From Ferrovibrio sp. (GTDB lineage Bacteria > Pseudomonadota > Alphaproteobacteria > Ferrovibrionales > Ferrovibrionaceae): a DNA stretch of 38,773 nt. Made by a program: the position numbers and the translations under genes. Under the pieces are notes generated by a model that ran no database searches, was not told where the DNA came from, and saw only the letters and a program-made list of their open reading frames with translations. Numbering within the stretch: the first letter of the stretch is position 1; the number at the start of each line of letters is the position of its first letter. Of this stretch, positions 1 through 7,171 are shown in pieces. The stretch spans positions 19,109 to 57,881 of the forward strand of contig NZ_JANLJJ010000041.1 of NCBI RefSeq assembly GCF_029255545.1, written 5' to 3'.

Positions 1-3000
1 TCACCACAATGGTGTCGTCGCCATCGCCGCCATCCAGTACGCCGGCGCTGGCGCCACCCACGATGATGTCGCCATGGCCCGAGCCGATAGCGCTTCCGAC
101 CGATACATAGGTGCTGCCGTCGCTGCCCTGCCCAGCCAGCAGGTCAATGGTGACGCCAGCCGCAGCCCCGGCATAGGAGACCGTGTTGTTGCCGCCACCG
201 CCGATCACCGTGGTATTCGAAGCACCGACCACTATGGTATCGTCGCCATCGCCGCCATCCAGCGTTGCGCTGGCGGTCGAGCCACCGATGATCACATCGC
301 CGAATTCGGTGCCGACCACGTTCTCGATACCGATCAGGGTATCGCCGTTCGTGCTGGTCCCGAGTTGCAGGTTTATGGTGACTCCTGCTTCCGCGTTCGC
401 ATAGGAAGCCGTATCCGAACCAAGCCCGCCAATGACCGTGGTGTTGGCTGCATTGACCACAAGCAGATCGTCGCCGCCATTGCCATTCAGCGTCGCATTG
501 GCCGTGGAACCACCGATGATCACATCGCCGAATTCGGTTCCGATGGCATTCTCGATGTCAATATACGTATCGCCGTTGCCGCCCGACTGGGTCTGCAGGT
601 TGATGGTCACACCTGCCGCCGCATCTGCATAGGACACGGTGTCCGATCCCGCGCCGCCGATCACCGTGGTATTGGCCGCGTTGACCACAATGGTATCGCT
701 GCCGCCACCACCGTTCAGCGTCGCATTGGCCGTGGAACCGCCAATGATCACATCGCCGAATTCGGTGGCGATCACATTCTCGATGTCAATATACGTATCG
801 CCGCCACCGCTGCCTCCGGCGCCGATCTGGAGATCGATTGTCACGCCTGCCTGAGCCGATGCGTACGAAACGGTATCGTTGCCACCGCCGCCTATGACCG
901 TGACATTCGAGCCATTGATCACGATAACATCGTCCCCGTCGTTACCATCCAGCGTGGCATTGGCGGTCGAGCCCCCGATAATAAGATCGTCGAATTCCGT
1001 GGCGATTACATTCTCGATATCGATCAAGGTATCGCCGTTCGTGCTGGCGCCGGTCTGGAGATTGACCGTCACACCCGCCGATGCAGTGGCATAGGAAACC
1101 GTATCGCCGCCTTGCCCGCCGATCACGGTGGTGTTTGAGGCATTGACTATGATGGTGTCGTCGCCGTCGCCACCATCCAGCGTGGCATTGGCCGAGGAAC
1201 CGCCAATGATCACATCGCCATAGGACGAGCCAATGACGTTTTCGATATTGATGTAGGTATCGCCTTCGGCATCGTTGCCGCTGCCGGTGCCGATCTGCAG
1301 GTTGACCGTGACCCCGGCCGTGGCGGACGCGTAGGACGTGGTATCGCTGCCGCCGCCGCCGATAATAATGTCCTGACCGCCGCCGCCAACGATAACGTTA
1401 TCGATACCGTTGCCTATCAGGACGTCATTGTGGGTCGACCCGATCAGCGCCTCAATGCCCGTGAGCGTATCGCCCTCGGCATCGCCGCCAGAGCCGGTGC
1501 CATTCACCAGGTCCACGGTCACGCCTTCAGACGACCCAAGATAGTTCGCAACATCGGTGCCGGCACCGCCAACCAGCGTGTCGGCTCCGGCCCCGCCGGT
1601 CAGGGCGTCATCCCCATCGCCGCCATCCAGGGTATCGTTGCCGGCTCCGCCATCCAGGTGATCTTCGCCAGTACCGCCAATCAGCGTATCGATGCCATCG
1701 CCGCCGGTCAGGATATCGTTACCTATGCCGCCATCCAGAGTGTCGTTACCGTCGCCACCACGGATGGCATCATTGCCACCATGCCCCTCGATCACATTGT
1801 TGCCGCCATCACCTGTCAGGTCGTCGTCATATTCCGAACCGATCAGGTTCTCGATGCCGGCCAGAGTGTCGCCATGGGCATGGCCACCAAGGCCGGTTCC
1901 AGCCGCAAGGTCAACGATGACGCTGCCGTTGGAGCCGATATAGCTGGCGGTATCCGTGCCGCTGCCACCGATCAGCGTATCCGCGCCGGCATTGCCGGTC
2001 AGAAGATCGTTGCCTGCGCCGCCATCAAGGGCATTCGCGCCGGCGTCGCCGGTCAGCACATCGTCGAAATTCGAGCCTGTGAGATTCTCGATTCCGCTGA
2101 GGGCGTCGCCCTCGGCATCACTGCCCTGGCCCATTCCGGTCGACAGGTCGACCGTCACGCCCCCCGGCGAACCGCTGTAGACGGCCGCATCGGTGCCACT
2201 GCCGCCGGTCAGCGTGTCGGCACCACCGCCGCCGATCAGCGTATCGTTACCGGCGCCGCCGTCGATCGCGTCATCACCTAGGCCACCGTTGATCAGGTTG
2301 CCGTCATCATCTCCCGTCAGAGTGTCGTCGTAGGCGGAACCGCTCAGGTTCTCGATGCCGCTGAGGGCATCACCCTGAGCATCCGCACCTGATCCTGTGC
2401 CGGCGGCCAGATCCACCGTAACCGCTCCGCTAGAGGCACCATAATCCGCGGTATCTGCACCACTGCCGCCGACCAGCGAATCGGCGCCGCCGCCGCCAAT
2501 CAGCGTGTCGTTGCCCGCGCCGCCATCGATCGTGTCGTCGCCAAGACCACCATCGATCCTGTTATTACCGGTATTGCCGGTCAGGCTGTCATTGCCAGCG
2601 GAACCGGCGATGTTCTCAATGCTGTTAAACGTGTCACCCTCGGCATCGCCACCGTTCGCAGTATTCGTAGCCAGATCGACCGCCACGCCATTCGCCGAAC
2701 CTGCATAGCTGGCGGTATCCGTGCCGCTACCGCCGACCAGCGTATCCGCGCCCACACCGCCTTCCAGGACGTCATTGCCGTTTCCGCCATCAAGGACGTT
2801 ATCACCGGAGTCGCCGGTGAGCGTGTCGGCCTGCGAAGATCCGGTCAGGTTCTCGATGCCAGTGAGCGTATCGCCGGCGGCATCGCCGCCCGAACCGGTG
2901 CCGGTGGCGAGGTTGACATTCACGCCAGAGGAGCCGACATAGCTCGCGGTATCCGTGCCGCTGCCGCCGATCAGCGTGTCGCCGCCAGTGCCGCCAACAA

Positions 3001-4618
3001 GAAGATCATCGCCGTCGCCGCCATCGATGGTATCGGCACCGCCGCCACCCGTCAGCGCGTTGCTCCCGGAATCACCGGTCAGCGTATCGGCCTGGCCGGA
3101 ACCGGTAACATTCTCGATGCCGCTCAGCGTGTCGCCAGCGGCATCGCCGCCGCTGCCCATACCCGTGGCTAGATTGACCGTCACACCAGCCGCCGAGCCG
3201 GTATAGCTGGCCGTATCCGTGCCATCGCCGCCGACCAGCGTATCGGCGCCCGCGCCACCTGTCAGCGTATCGTCGCCCAGCCCGCCATCGAGGCTGTCAT
3301 CGCCCGTGCCGCCATCCAGGGTGTCGTTACCGTCACCACCGTTCAGGCTGTCGGCGCCTGCCCCGCCGGTAAGCGTGTTGCCGCCGGTATCGCCAGTGAG
3401 CGTATCGTCATTTGCCGATCCGATGAGGTTCTCAATACTGCTCAGCGTATCGCCTTCAGCATCACCGCCCGAGCCCGTGCCGCTGGCGAGGCTGACATTC
3501 ACGCCCGTCGCCGAGCCAGCATAACTGGCGGTATCCGTGCCGCCACCGCCATTCAGGCTGTCGGCGCCGGCTCCGCCGGTAAGCGTGTTGGCACTGCCAT
3601 TACCAGTGAGCGTATCGTCCTGCGCAGAACCGACGAGGTTCTCGATGCCATTGAGCGTATCCCCTTCGGCATCGCCACCCGAACCGGTGCCACTGGCAAG
3701 GCTGGCATTCACGCCAGACGAAGAACCTGCATAGCTGGCGGTATCCGTGCCGCTACCGCCGACCAGCGTATCCGCGCCCGCACCGCCTTCCAGGACATCA
3801 TTGCCGTTTCCGCCATCAAGGACGTTATCACCGGCATCACCAGTGAGCGTGTCGGCCTGCGAAGATCCGGTCAGGTTCTCGATACCAGCGAGCGTATCGC
3901 CGGCGGCATCGCCGCCCGAACCGGTGCCGGTGGTAAGGTTGACATTCACGCCAGAGGAACCGACATAGCTGGCGGTATCCGTGCCATCGCCACCGATCAG
4001 CGTGTCGGCGCCACCGCCGCCGATGAGCGTGTCATTCCCCGCGCCGCCATCGAGCACATTTGCCACACCATTCCCGGTGAGGGTATCGTTTCCATCAGAG
4101 CCGGTGACATTCTCGATACCACTCAGCGTATCGCCCTGGGCGTCGCCACCCATGCCTGTGCCGGTGGCAAGATTGACCGTCACGCCAGCCGCCGAGCCGA
4201 CATAGCTGGCCGTGTCTGTACCGGTGCCGCCGATCAGCGTATCGGCGCCACCCCCGCCAATCAGCGTGTCATTCCCCGCAGCGCCATCGAGCACGTTGGC
4301 GGAACCATCGCCAATCAGCGTATCGTCGTAATCAGAACCGGTGAGATTTTCTATGCTGGTTAGAGTGTCACCCTCGGCATCCCCGCCGCTGCCGGTGCCG
4401 GTCGTCAGGTTCACTGTCACGCTCGCGGCTGACCCGGCGTAGGTGGCTGTATCCGTGCCGGCGCCGCCATCCAGAGTGTCCGCACCTTCGCCGCCATCGA
4501 GAAGATCGGCCCCATCGCCGCCATTCAGCGTGTCATTGCCCGCCAGACCATGGATATCATCCATGCCTGCTGCGCCATCGAGAAGGTTGTCGGTTGCATC
4601 GCCGGTGATGGTCGCCAT
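1..4618 (-). CDS. RTX-type calcium-binding repeat protein (C-terminus beyond the window)
   Basis: The frame stays open from an ATG at 4616-4618 to the left edge, giving at least 1539 residues with no stop. A GGGGGAG ribosome-binding site lies 6 bases upstream (4625-4631). The protein is almost entirely glycine- and aspartate-rich nonapeptides such as LDGGAGNDTLIGG, the GGxGxDxLx signature of calcium-binding beta-rolls. These sit in larger modules of roughly 70-110 residues. Each module has a linker like TDTASYAGSAAGVTVNLATG, then GDTLxxIENLxGS, then RTX nonapeptides; about 17 IEN motifs are visible. The modules nearest the left edge differ, reading DVIIGGSTANATLDGGDGDD and NTTVIGG. No N-terminal signal peptide is visible, and repeats begin within the first 20 residues. 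This fits type I secretion through a C-terminal signal, which would lie outside the window. No secretion genes are nearby. It could be an adhesin, surface-layer or matrix protein, or an enzyme whose catalytic domain is further downstream. Confidence 0.9.
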   Translation of the reverse strand, partial: MATITGDATDNLLDGAAGMDDIHGLAGNDTLNGGDGADLLDGGEGADTLDGGAGTDTATYAGSAASVTVNLTTGTGSGGDAEGDTLTSIENLTGSDYDDTLIGDGSANVLDGAAGNDTLIGGGGADTLIGGTGTDTASYVGSAAGVTVNLATGTGMGGDAQGDTLSGIENVTGSDGNDTLTGNGVANVLDGGAGNDTLIGGGGADTLIGGDGTDTASYVGSSGVNVNLTTGTGSGGDAAGDTLAGIENLTGSSQADTLTGDAGDNVLDGGNGNDVLEGGAGADTLVGGSGTDTASYAGSSSGVNASLASGTGSGGDAEGDTLNGIENLVGSAQDDTLTGNGSANTLTGGAGADSLNGGGGTDTASYAGSATGVNVSLASGTGSGGDAEGDTLSSIENLIGSANDDTLTGDTGGNTLTGGAGADSLNGGDGNDTLDGGTGDDSLDGGLGDDTLTGGAGADTLVGGDGTDTASYTGSAAGVTVNLATGMGSGGDAAGDTLSGIENVTGSGQADTLTGDSGSNALTGGGGADTIDGGDGDDLLVGGTGGDTLIGGSGTDTASYVGSSGVNVNLATGTGSGGDAAGDTLTGIENLTGSSQADTLTGDSGDNVLDGGNGNDVLEGGVGADTLVGGSGTDTASYAGSANGVAVDLATNTANGGDAEGDTFNSIENIAGSAGNDSLTGNTGNNRIDGGLGDDTIDGGAGNDTLIGGGGADSLVGGSGADTADYGASSGAVTVDLAAGTGSGADAQGDALSGIENLSGSAYDDTLTGDDDGNLINGGLGDDAIDGGAGNDTLIGGGGADTLTGGSGTDAAVYSGSPGGVTVDLSTGMGQGSDAEGDALSGIENLTGSNFDDVLTGDAGANALDGGAGNDLLTGNAGADTLIGGSGTDTASYIGSNGSVIVDLAAGTGLGGHAHGDTLAGIENLIGSEYDDDLTGDGGNNVIEGHGGNDAIRGGDGNDTLDGGIGNDILTGGDGIDTLIGGTGEDHLDGGAGNDTLDGGDGDDALTGGAGADTLVGGAGTDVANYLGSSEGVTVDLVNGTGSGGDAEGDTLTGIEALIGSTHNDVLIGNGIDNVIVGGGGQDIIIGGGGSDTTSYASATAGVTVNLQIGTGSGNDAEGDTYINIENVIGSSYGDVIIGGSSANATLDGGDGDDTIIVNASNTTVIGGQGGDTVSYATASAGVTVNLQTGASTNGDTLIDIENVIATEFDDLIIGGSTANATLDGNDGDDVIVINGSNVTVIGGGGNDTVSYASAQAGVTIDLQIGAGGSGGGDTYIDIENVIATEFGDVIIGGSTANATLNGGGGSDTIVVNAANTTVIGGAGSDTVSYADAAAGVTINLQTQSGGNGDTYIDIENAIGTEFGDVIIGGSTANATLNGNGGDDLLVVNAANTTVIGGLGSDTASYANAEAGVTINLQLGTSTNGDTLIGIENVVGTEFGDVIIGGSTASATLDGGDGDDTIVVGASNTTVIGGGGNNTVSYAGAAAGVTIDLLAGQGSDGSTYVSVGSAIGSGHGDIIVGGASAGVLDGGDGDDTIVV
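2701..2959. repeat. Long near-identical direct repeat within the RTX gene, copy A
   Basis: This stretch of about 260 bases matches 3727-3985 almost base for base at a fixed offset of 1026 bases (342 codons, in frame). By eye there are only about a dozen differences. It covers one complete RTX module including the linker. Neighbouring modules are far more diverged, so this pair looks like a recent in-frame duplication or gene conversion. Confidence 0.85.
3727..3985. repeat. Long near-identical direct repeat within the RTX gene, copy B
   Basis: Partner of 2701-2959. Both copies share the unusual module order and a conserved linker. On the plus strand each contains the same run ending gacattcacgccagagga. 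The 1026-base offset is a multiple of three, so recombination between the copies would delete or add 342 residues without breaking the frame. Confidence 0.85.
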
Positions 4619-4937
4619 GGTCGACTCCCCCTAGATGGCCGCGACTCGAACGAATCGCTTTAGCTGTATCCATCGATACTTCTGCAACCGATTTCAGGGA
4701 GTCAACTGCCTATAGTAGTAGACACTGAACCTTCATGCTCTGAAAGCGGCAATAGAAGGTGGCATGCCACAGCTTCTGTTTGCATCGCCATTGCCATGAG
4801 GATAGCACTAGGTGTGCCTGAATGGTTTGAGACAAGACACCATTCCCGCTACGGCCATGACTGCCGCTTCGCATTCCTTGCAACAGAAGCGGGGCAGGCT
4901 GACGGACAATCAGCATCGATACAGAATGTAAGAAAAT
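4619..4937. other. Intergenic region upstream of the RTX gene
   Basis: Apart from the RTX ribosome-binding site at 4625-4631 I see no gene here. The composition is more AT-rich and less biased than the flanking coding DNA, and short frames on either strand show no family resemblance. The RTX promoter probably lies here, but I could not identify convincing -35 and -10 boxes. Confidence 0.5.
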
Positions 4938-5003
4938 TGGTGAGCGGTGAGAGGGTCGAACCCACAAATCTGCTGTCTCGGCCTGCCTACCCCTGCGCCA
5001 CCA
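4938..5003 (-). other. tRNA-like 3' fragment, possible old attachment site
   Basis: The minus strand ends in a T-arm-like GGGTTCGACCC, then CTCTCACCGCTCA and an encoded CCA (4938-4940). Upstream is a D-arm-like TGGCGCAGGGGTAGGC. No proper anticodon arm fits between them. The 5' acceptor strand expected for ACCGCTC (GAGCGGT) is missing, and the T stem has a mismatch. I read it as a degenerate tRNA piece, possibly left by integration of a mobile element, since a recombinase relic lies within 1 kb. It may also be chance, because part of it overlaps a coding-like fragment. Confidence 0.25.
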
Positions 5004-5070
5004 TCAGATAGCGGCGGGTGATTTCGGGATCGGCGTCAAACTGCTCCGGTGTGCGTTTAACCACGGTGGC
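4987..5070 (-). pseudogene. Possible C-terminal fragment of a LivF-like ABC ATPase
   Basis: A minus-strand frame ending at TAG (4987-4989) reads VVKRTPEQFDADPEITRRYL followed by MVAQG. This resembles the last residues of branched-chain amino acid ABC transporter ATPases (LivF type), where a strand is followed by a TPEQL-ADP-RRYLxV tail. Nothing upstream on this strand continues the ATPase: no signature motif and no Walker B. If real, it is only the last 25-30 codons of a broken gene. It abuts or overlaps the dehydrogenase relic on the other strand, so the junction is a probable rearrangement point. The match rests on a very short stretch. Confidence 0.3.
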
Positions 5071-5691
5071 GGCCGACTTGTCGAGCCTCGCTGGCAGCGA
5101 ACGGATCGTTACAATACGCGCCGATGCACAAGCGATCAGAGTGCGAAGCCATCGTCGCAGACGGTCAGCAGAAATTCGGAAATATCTATCTTCTGGTCAA
5201 TGTCGTTCGCGGCACTCGCGACACGATACTGAACCGCCCCTTCCTGGAGTTTAGCGAGGAGCGCTTTGTCCAAAGCCTGTCGCTCAACCTGCCCGGCACA
5301 CGCAATTTCGTGCAACTGCTTGTGCCCGGCATGCAGATAAGGTGGCAGGGGCGAAATCGTCAATATCGCCAGCATCAGCATGGCCGGGGAAGCCGGCCAG
5401 GCCAACTATGCCGCGGCCAAGGCTGGTGTCGCGGCGTTGATCCGCAGCCTCGCAGCGGAATTCGCACCTGTAATCAACGTCAATTGTATCTCAGCCGCCC
5501 TTATTCAGACTTCAGCCGTCGAACGCATGCCGGCCGAACAGATCCGCTGCTATGTGGAGCGAACCCTGCTGAAACGACTGGGCCGGGCGGAGGATATAGC
5601 GAATGCCGCAGTATTTCTTGCCAGCGATGAAGCAGCATATATCACCGGCGAGAACCTATATGTCAGCGGCGGTATCAACCCTGCTCTTTAA
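5051..5691 (+). pseudogene. Frameshifted short-chain dehydrogenase/reductase (FabG-like) pseudogene
   Basis: Three plus-strand frames together give the outline of an SDR enzyme. Frame one reads about VRLTTVAADLSSLAGSERIV then TIRAD. Near 5122 the match shifts to RSECEAIVADGQQKFG, NIYLLVN, and FLEFSEERFVQSLSLNLPGT up to LLVPGM. Between about 5330 and 5350 it shifts again to GEIVNIASISMAGEAGQANY, then AAAKAG, and finishes ITGENLYVSGG before TAA at 5689-5691. The catalytic Ser region and YxxxK (NYAAAKAG) are still readable, as is the C-terminal GRAEDIANAAVFLASDEA block. The N-terminal GxxxGIG cofactor loop is not convincingly present in the right frame. Two frameshifts and a missing start make it non-functional. 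Intact relatives are NAD(P)-dependent oxidoreductases of about 250 residues. Confidence 0.72.
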
Positions 5692-5851
5692 ATTGTCTTT
5701 TAAGCGGATAATCGAACAAAGACATAGAAAAACACGATCAATGACCAGATTTCATGAAAACTGCGTGTTGCCCCTCCCCTTAGGGCGCAGGACCGTTGCT
5801 CTGGCATGTCGCCACAGGCGCTTGTCCCAGTCGGACAATAAGTGTGAGTCC

Positions 5852-6022
5852 ATCGCCGCAACTGGCCTGCCCGATACTGTATCCGTACATGGTGCCCGCT
5901 ATACTGCTGCCACACGCCTGTGGGAAATTTTACGATCCGCTGGACATGCGGACGACATGGCACGGCAAGCAGTCGGCAGCATCACGGGCCACGAGACCGC
6001 AGCGATGGCACGGAAGTACACG
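5852..6022 (+). pseudogene. C-terminal relic of a tyrosine recombinase/integrase
   Basis: The plus frame reads GLPDTVSVHGARYTAATRLW, then about 20 residues, then SITGHETAAMARKYT. This is the conserved end of the tyrosine recombinase catalytic domain. HGARYTAATRL corresponds to the HxxR box (usually HGLRHTAATRL), GHET to the second histidine box, and the tyrosine of RKYT (codon 6017-6019) to the nucleophile. The N-terminal arm-binding and core-binding domains and the first catalytic arginine are not recognisable upstream, where the frame runs through the end of the dehydrogenase relic. It is therefore a fragment. It suggests that a phage or integrative element once occupied this region. Confidence 0.65.
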
Positions 6023-6121
6023 AGTATCGCCTTCCTCTTATCGTTCGTCACACGCCATTTTCGCCGAATCATGATCCACACAATCACGCTATGCCGGGAT
6101 TATAGAAGATTGCGCAGTTGA

Positions 6122-6830
6122 TCACTGCCTCTCCCCTCACGCGCTCGAAGCGTAGATAGAACCTAAATATCGAAAAAATTCGTGCGAACCCCCTCCACCA
6201 TGCATGAGGCCGGTATTTGTGGGGGGCACATCGTGCGGGACCGTTGCACCTTAGCGATTCCACTCACTGCCACGGCAACTAAGAGATGAGCAGAGACAAA
6301 ACCCTAAAGCTATTTGTGTGGGGCCGGCACCCGCAGACCTTGGGTTTGCCGAGACTGAAGGCCCCCAACGGTGTCTCCCTCGAGCGCGCAAAGTTTGCGG
6401 GAGGAACCAGCGGGACCTGAGACCGGCAGCCATGCCGGTTCATGCTGGGTGCGCGCTCACTGAGCATAAGGCGGCGCCGCAATATCCTTGATGAGCATGC
6501 AAAGGCTCGACCAATGAAGCCAGCGGGGGTCGGCTGTCCAGGTCCGCCAAACAAGCTCGCCTTAAGCGGCCACCTCCTGGAGGCCATGCGGAAGCCGGCG
6601 TCGAACGCTGAATAGCGAGAGTGCACCTGCGCACGGCGTGCGCATCTCTTACTGTGTCTCGATTGGGTATACCCCAATAGGGCGGCTCTGCGGTCGCGAA
6701 CCAACTCGGGCCGAACGGATTTTCGGACGCCTGAAGGGCCCGATTCGGCACCAAGTGATAAACTTTGCCCAGTCACTGATAAACCGAACAAACCGGAACG
6801 CTGGCAGGCCTATGGATTTTCAGGAGAAAA
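6122..6830. other. Intergenic stretch without a recognised gene
   Basis: Between the recombinase relic and the tRNA-Arg I find no supported gene. Long minus-strand frames exist (6279-6791 and 6440-6754), but they are rich in Arg, Ser and Pro, have no recognisable motif and lack a good ribosome-binding site. Several short inverted repeats occur, for example ccggcagccatgccgg near 6423 and gcgcacggcgtgcgc near 6632. These could belong to an RNA or to mobile-element debris. I checked by eye for tmRNA and RNase P RNA hallmarks and saw none. Confidence 0.45.
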
Positions 6831-6907
6831 TGGCGCGCTCGAAGAGATTCGAACTCCTGACCCCCAGATTCGTAGTCTGGTGCTCTATCCAGCTGAGCTA
6901 CGAGCGC
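6831..6907 (-). tRNA. tRNA-Arg(ACG)
   Basis: The minus strand folds into a complete 77-base cloverleaf. The acceptor GCGCTCG pairs with CGAGCGC. The D arm is GCTCAGCTGGATAGAGC. The anticodon stem CCAGA/TCTGG holds the loop CTACGAA, giving anticodon ACG. The variable region is GGGTC, and the T arm is AGGAG-TTCGAAT-CTCTT. The discriminator base is G and the CCA end is encoded. The ACG anticodon is normally deaminated to ICG and reads CGU, CGC and CGA. The gene stands alone, antiparallel to the downstream lipoprotein gene. Confidence 0.97.
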
Positions 6908-7171
6908 GCAGGCGGTGGTACCGCAACGGGGGCGGAACCTACTCAATTCGCCGGGGCTGCGCAAGGGTCAATCCCGGATTGCTTTGAGCCGGCGCAACCC
7001 TCGGATTCTACTGGCAGAAGATGCTTGCGGGCGGTTCTGCGCCCCCCTACAATGCCGAGGTTCGCAGAAGGCATGCGCGGCTTGCTGGTCCAGCGCCGTC
7101 ACCGGATGCGACGGGGGGCCCACCAGGCCAGCAGACCAGTGACGAGAAACATCAACGCGAGATGGCGCGGC

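Noticed and set aside
74-2281. Long plus-strand frames opposite the RTX gene, e.g. 74-1138 and 1430-2281
   Set aside because: They are mirror readings of the glycine/aspartate repeat codons. They have periodic Ile/Ala/Asp composition, no ribosome-binding site and no family motif; the minus-strand frame is continuous and has a good start.
1-4618. Regular repeats suggestive of a CRISPR or satellite array
   Set aside because: Repeat units vary in length (about 210-400 bases), stay in one reading frame and encode RTX motifs. There are no unique spacers of constant size and no cas genes.
5011-5061. Possible GxxxGIG cofactor loop (AGDFGIG) for the SDR relic
   Set aside because: It sits in yet another frame and overlaps the LivF-like fragment on the opposite strand, so a chance match is as likely. 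I did not extend the pseudogene to include it.
6279-6791. A 170-codon minus-strand frame before the tRNA
   Set aside because: Arg/Ser/Pro-rich, without motifs or a ribosome-binding site, in a region of decayed DNA. A second long frame overlaps it in another phase, as expected for chance openings in GC-rich sequence.
6122-6830. Possible tmRNA or RNase P RNA gene
   Set aside because: I looked for an alanine-tag reading frame ending in AA-stop, for the acceptor/T-arm pair, and for the conserved RNase P core sequence. None was present.
6638-7171. N-terminal extension of the lipoprotein gene to 6638
   Set aside because: It would translate the antisense of tRNA-Arg and place 178 residues before a clear signal peptide and lipobox; ATG 7172 is the sensible start.
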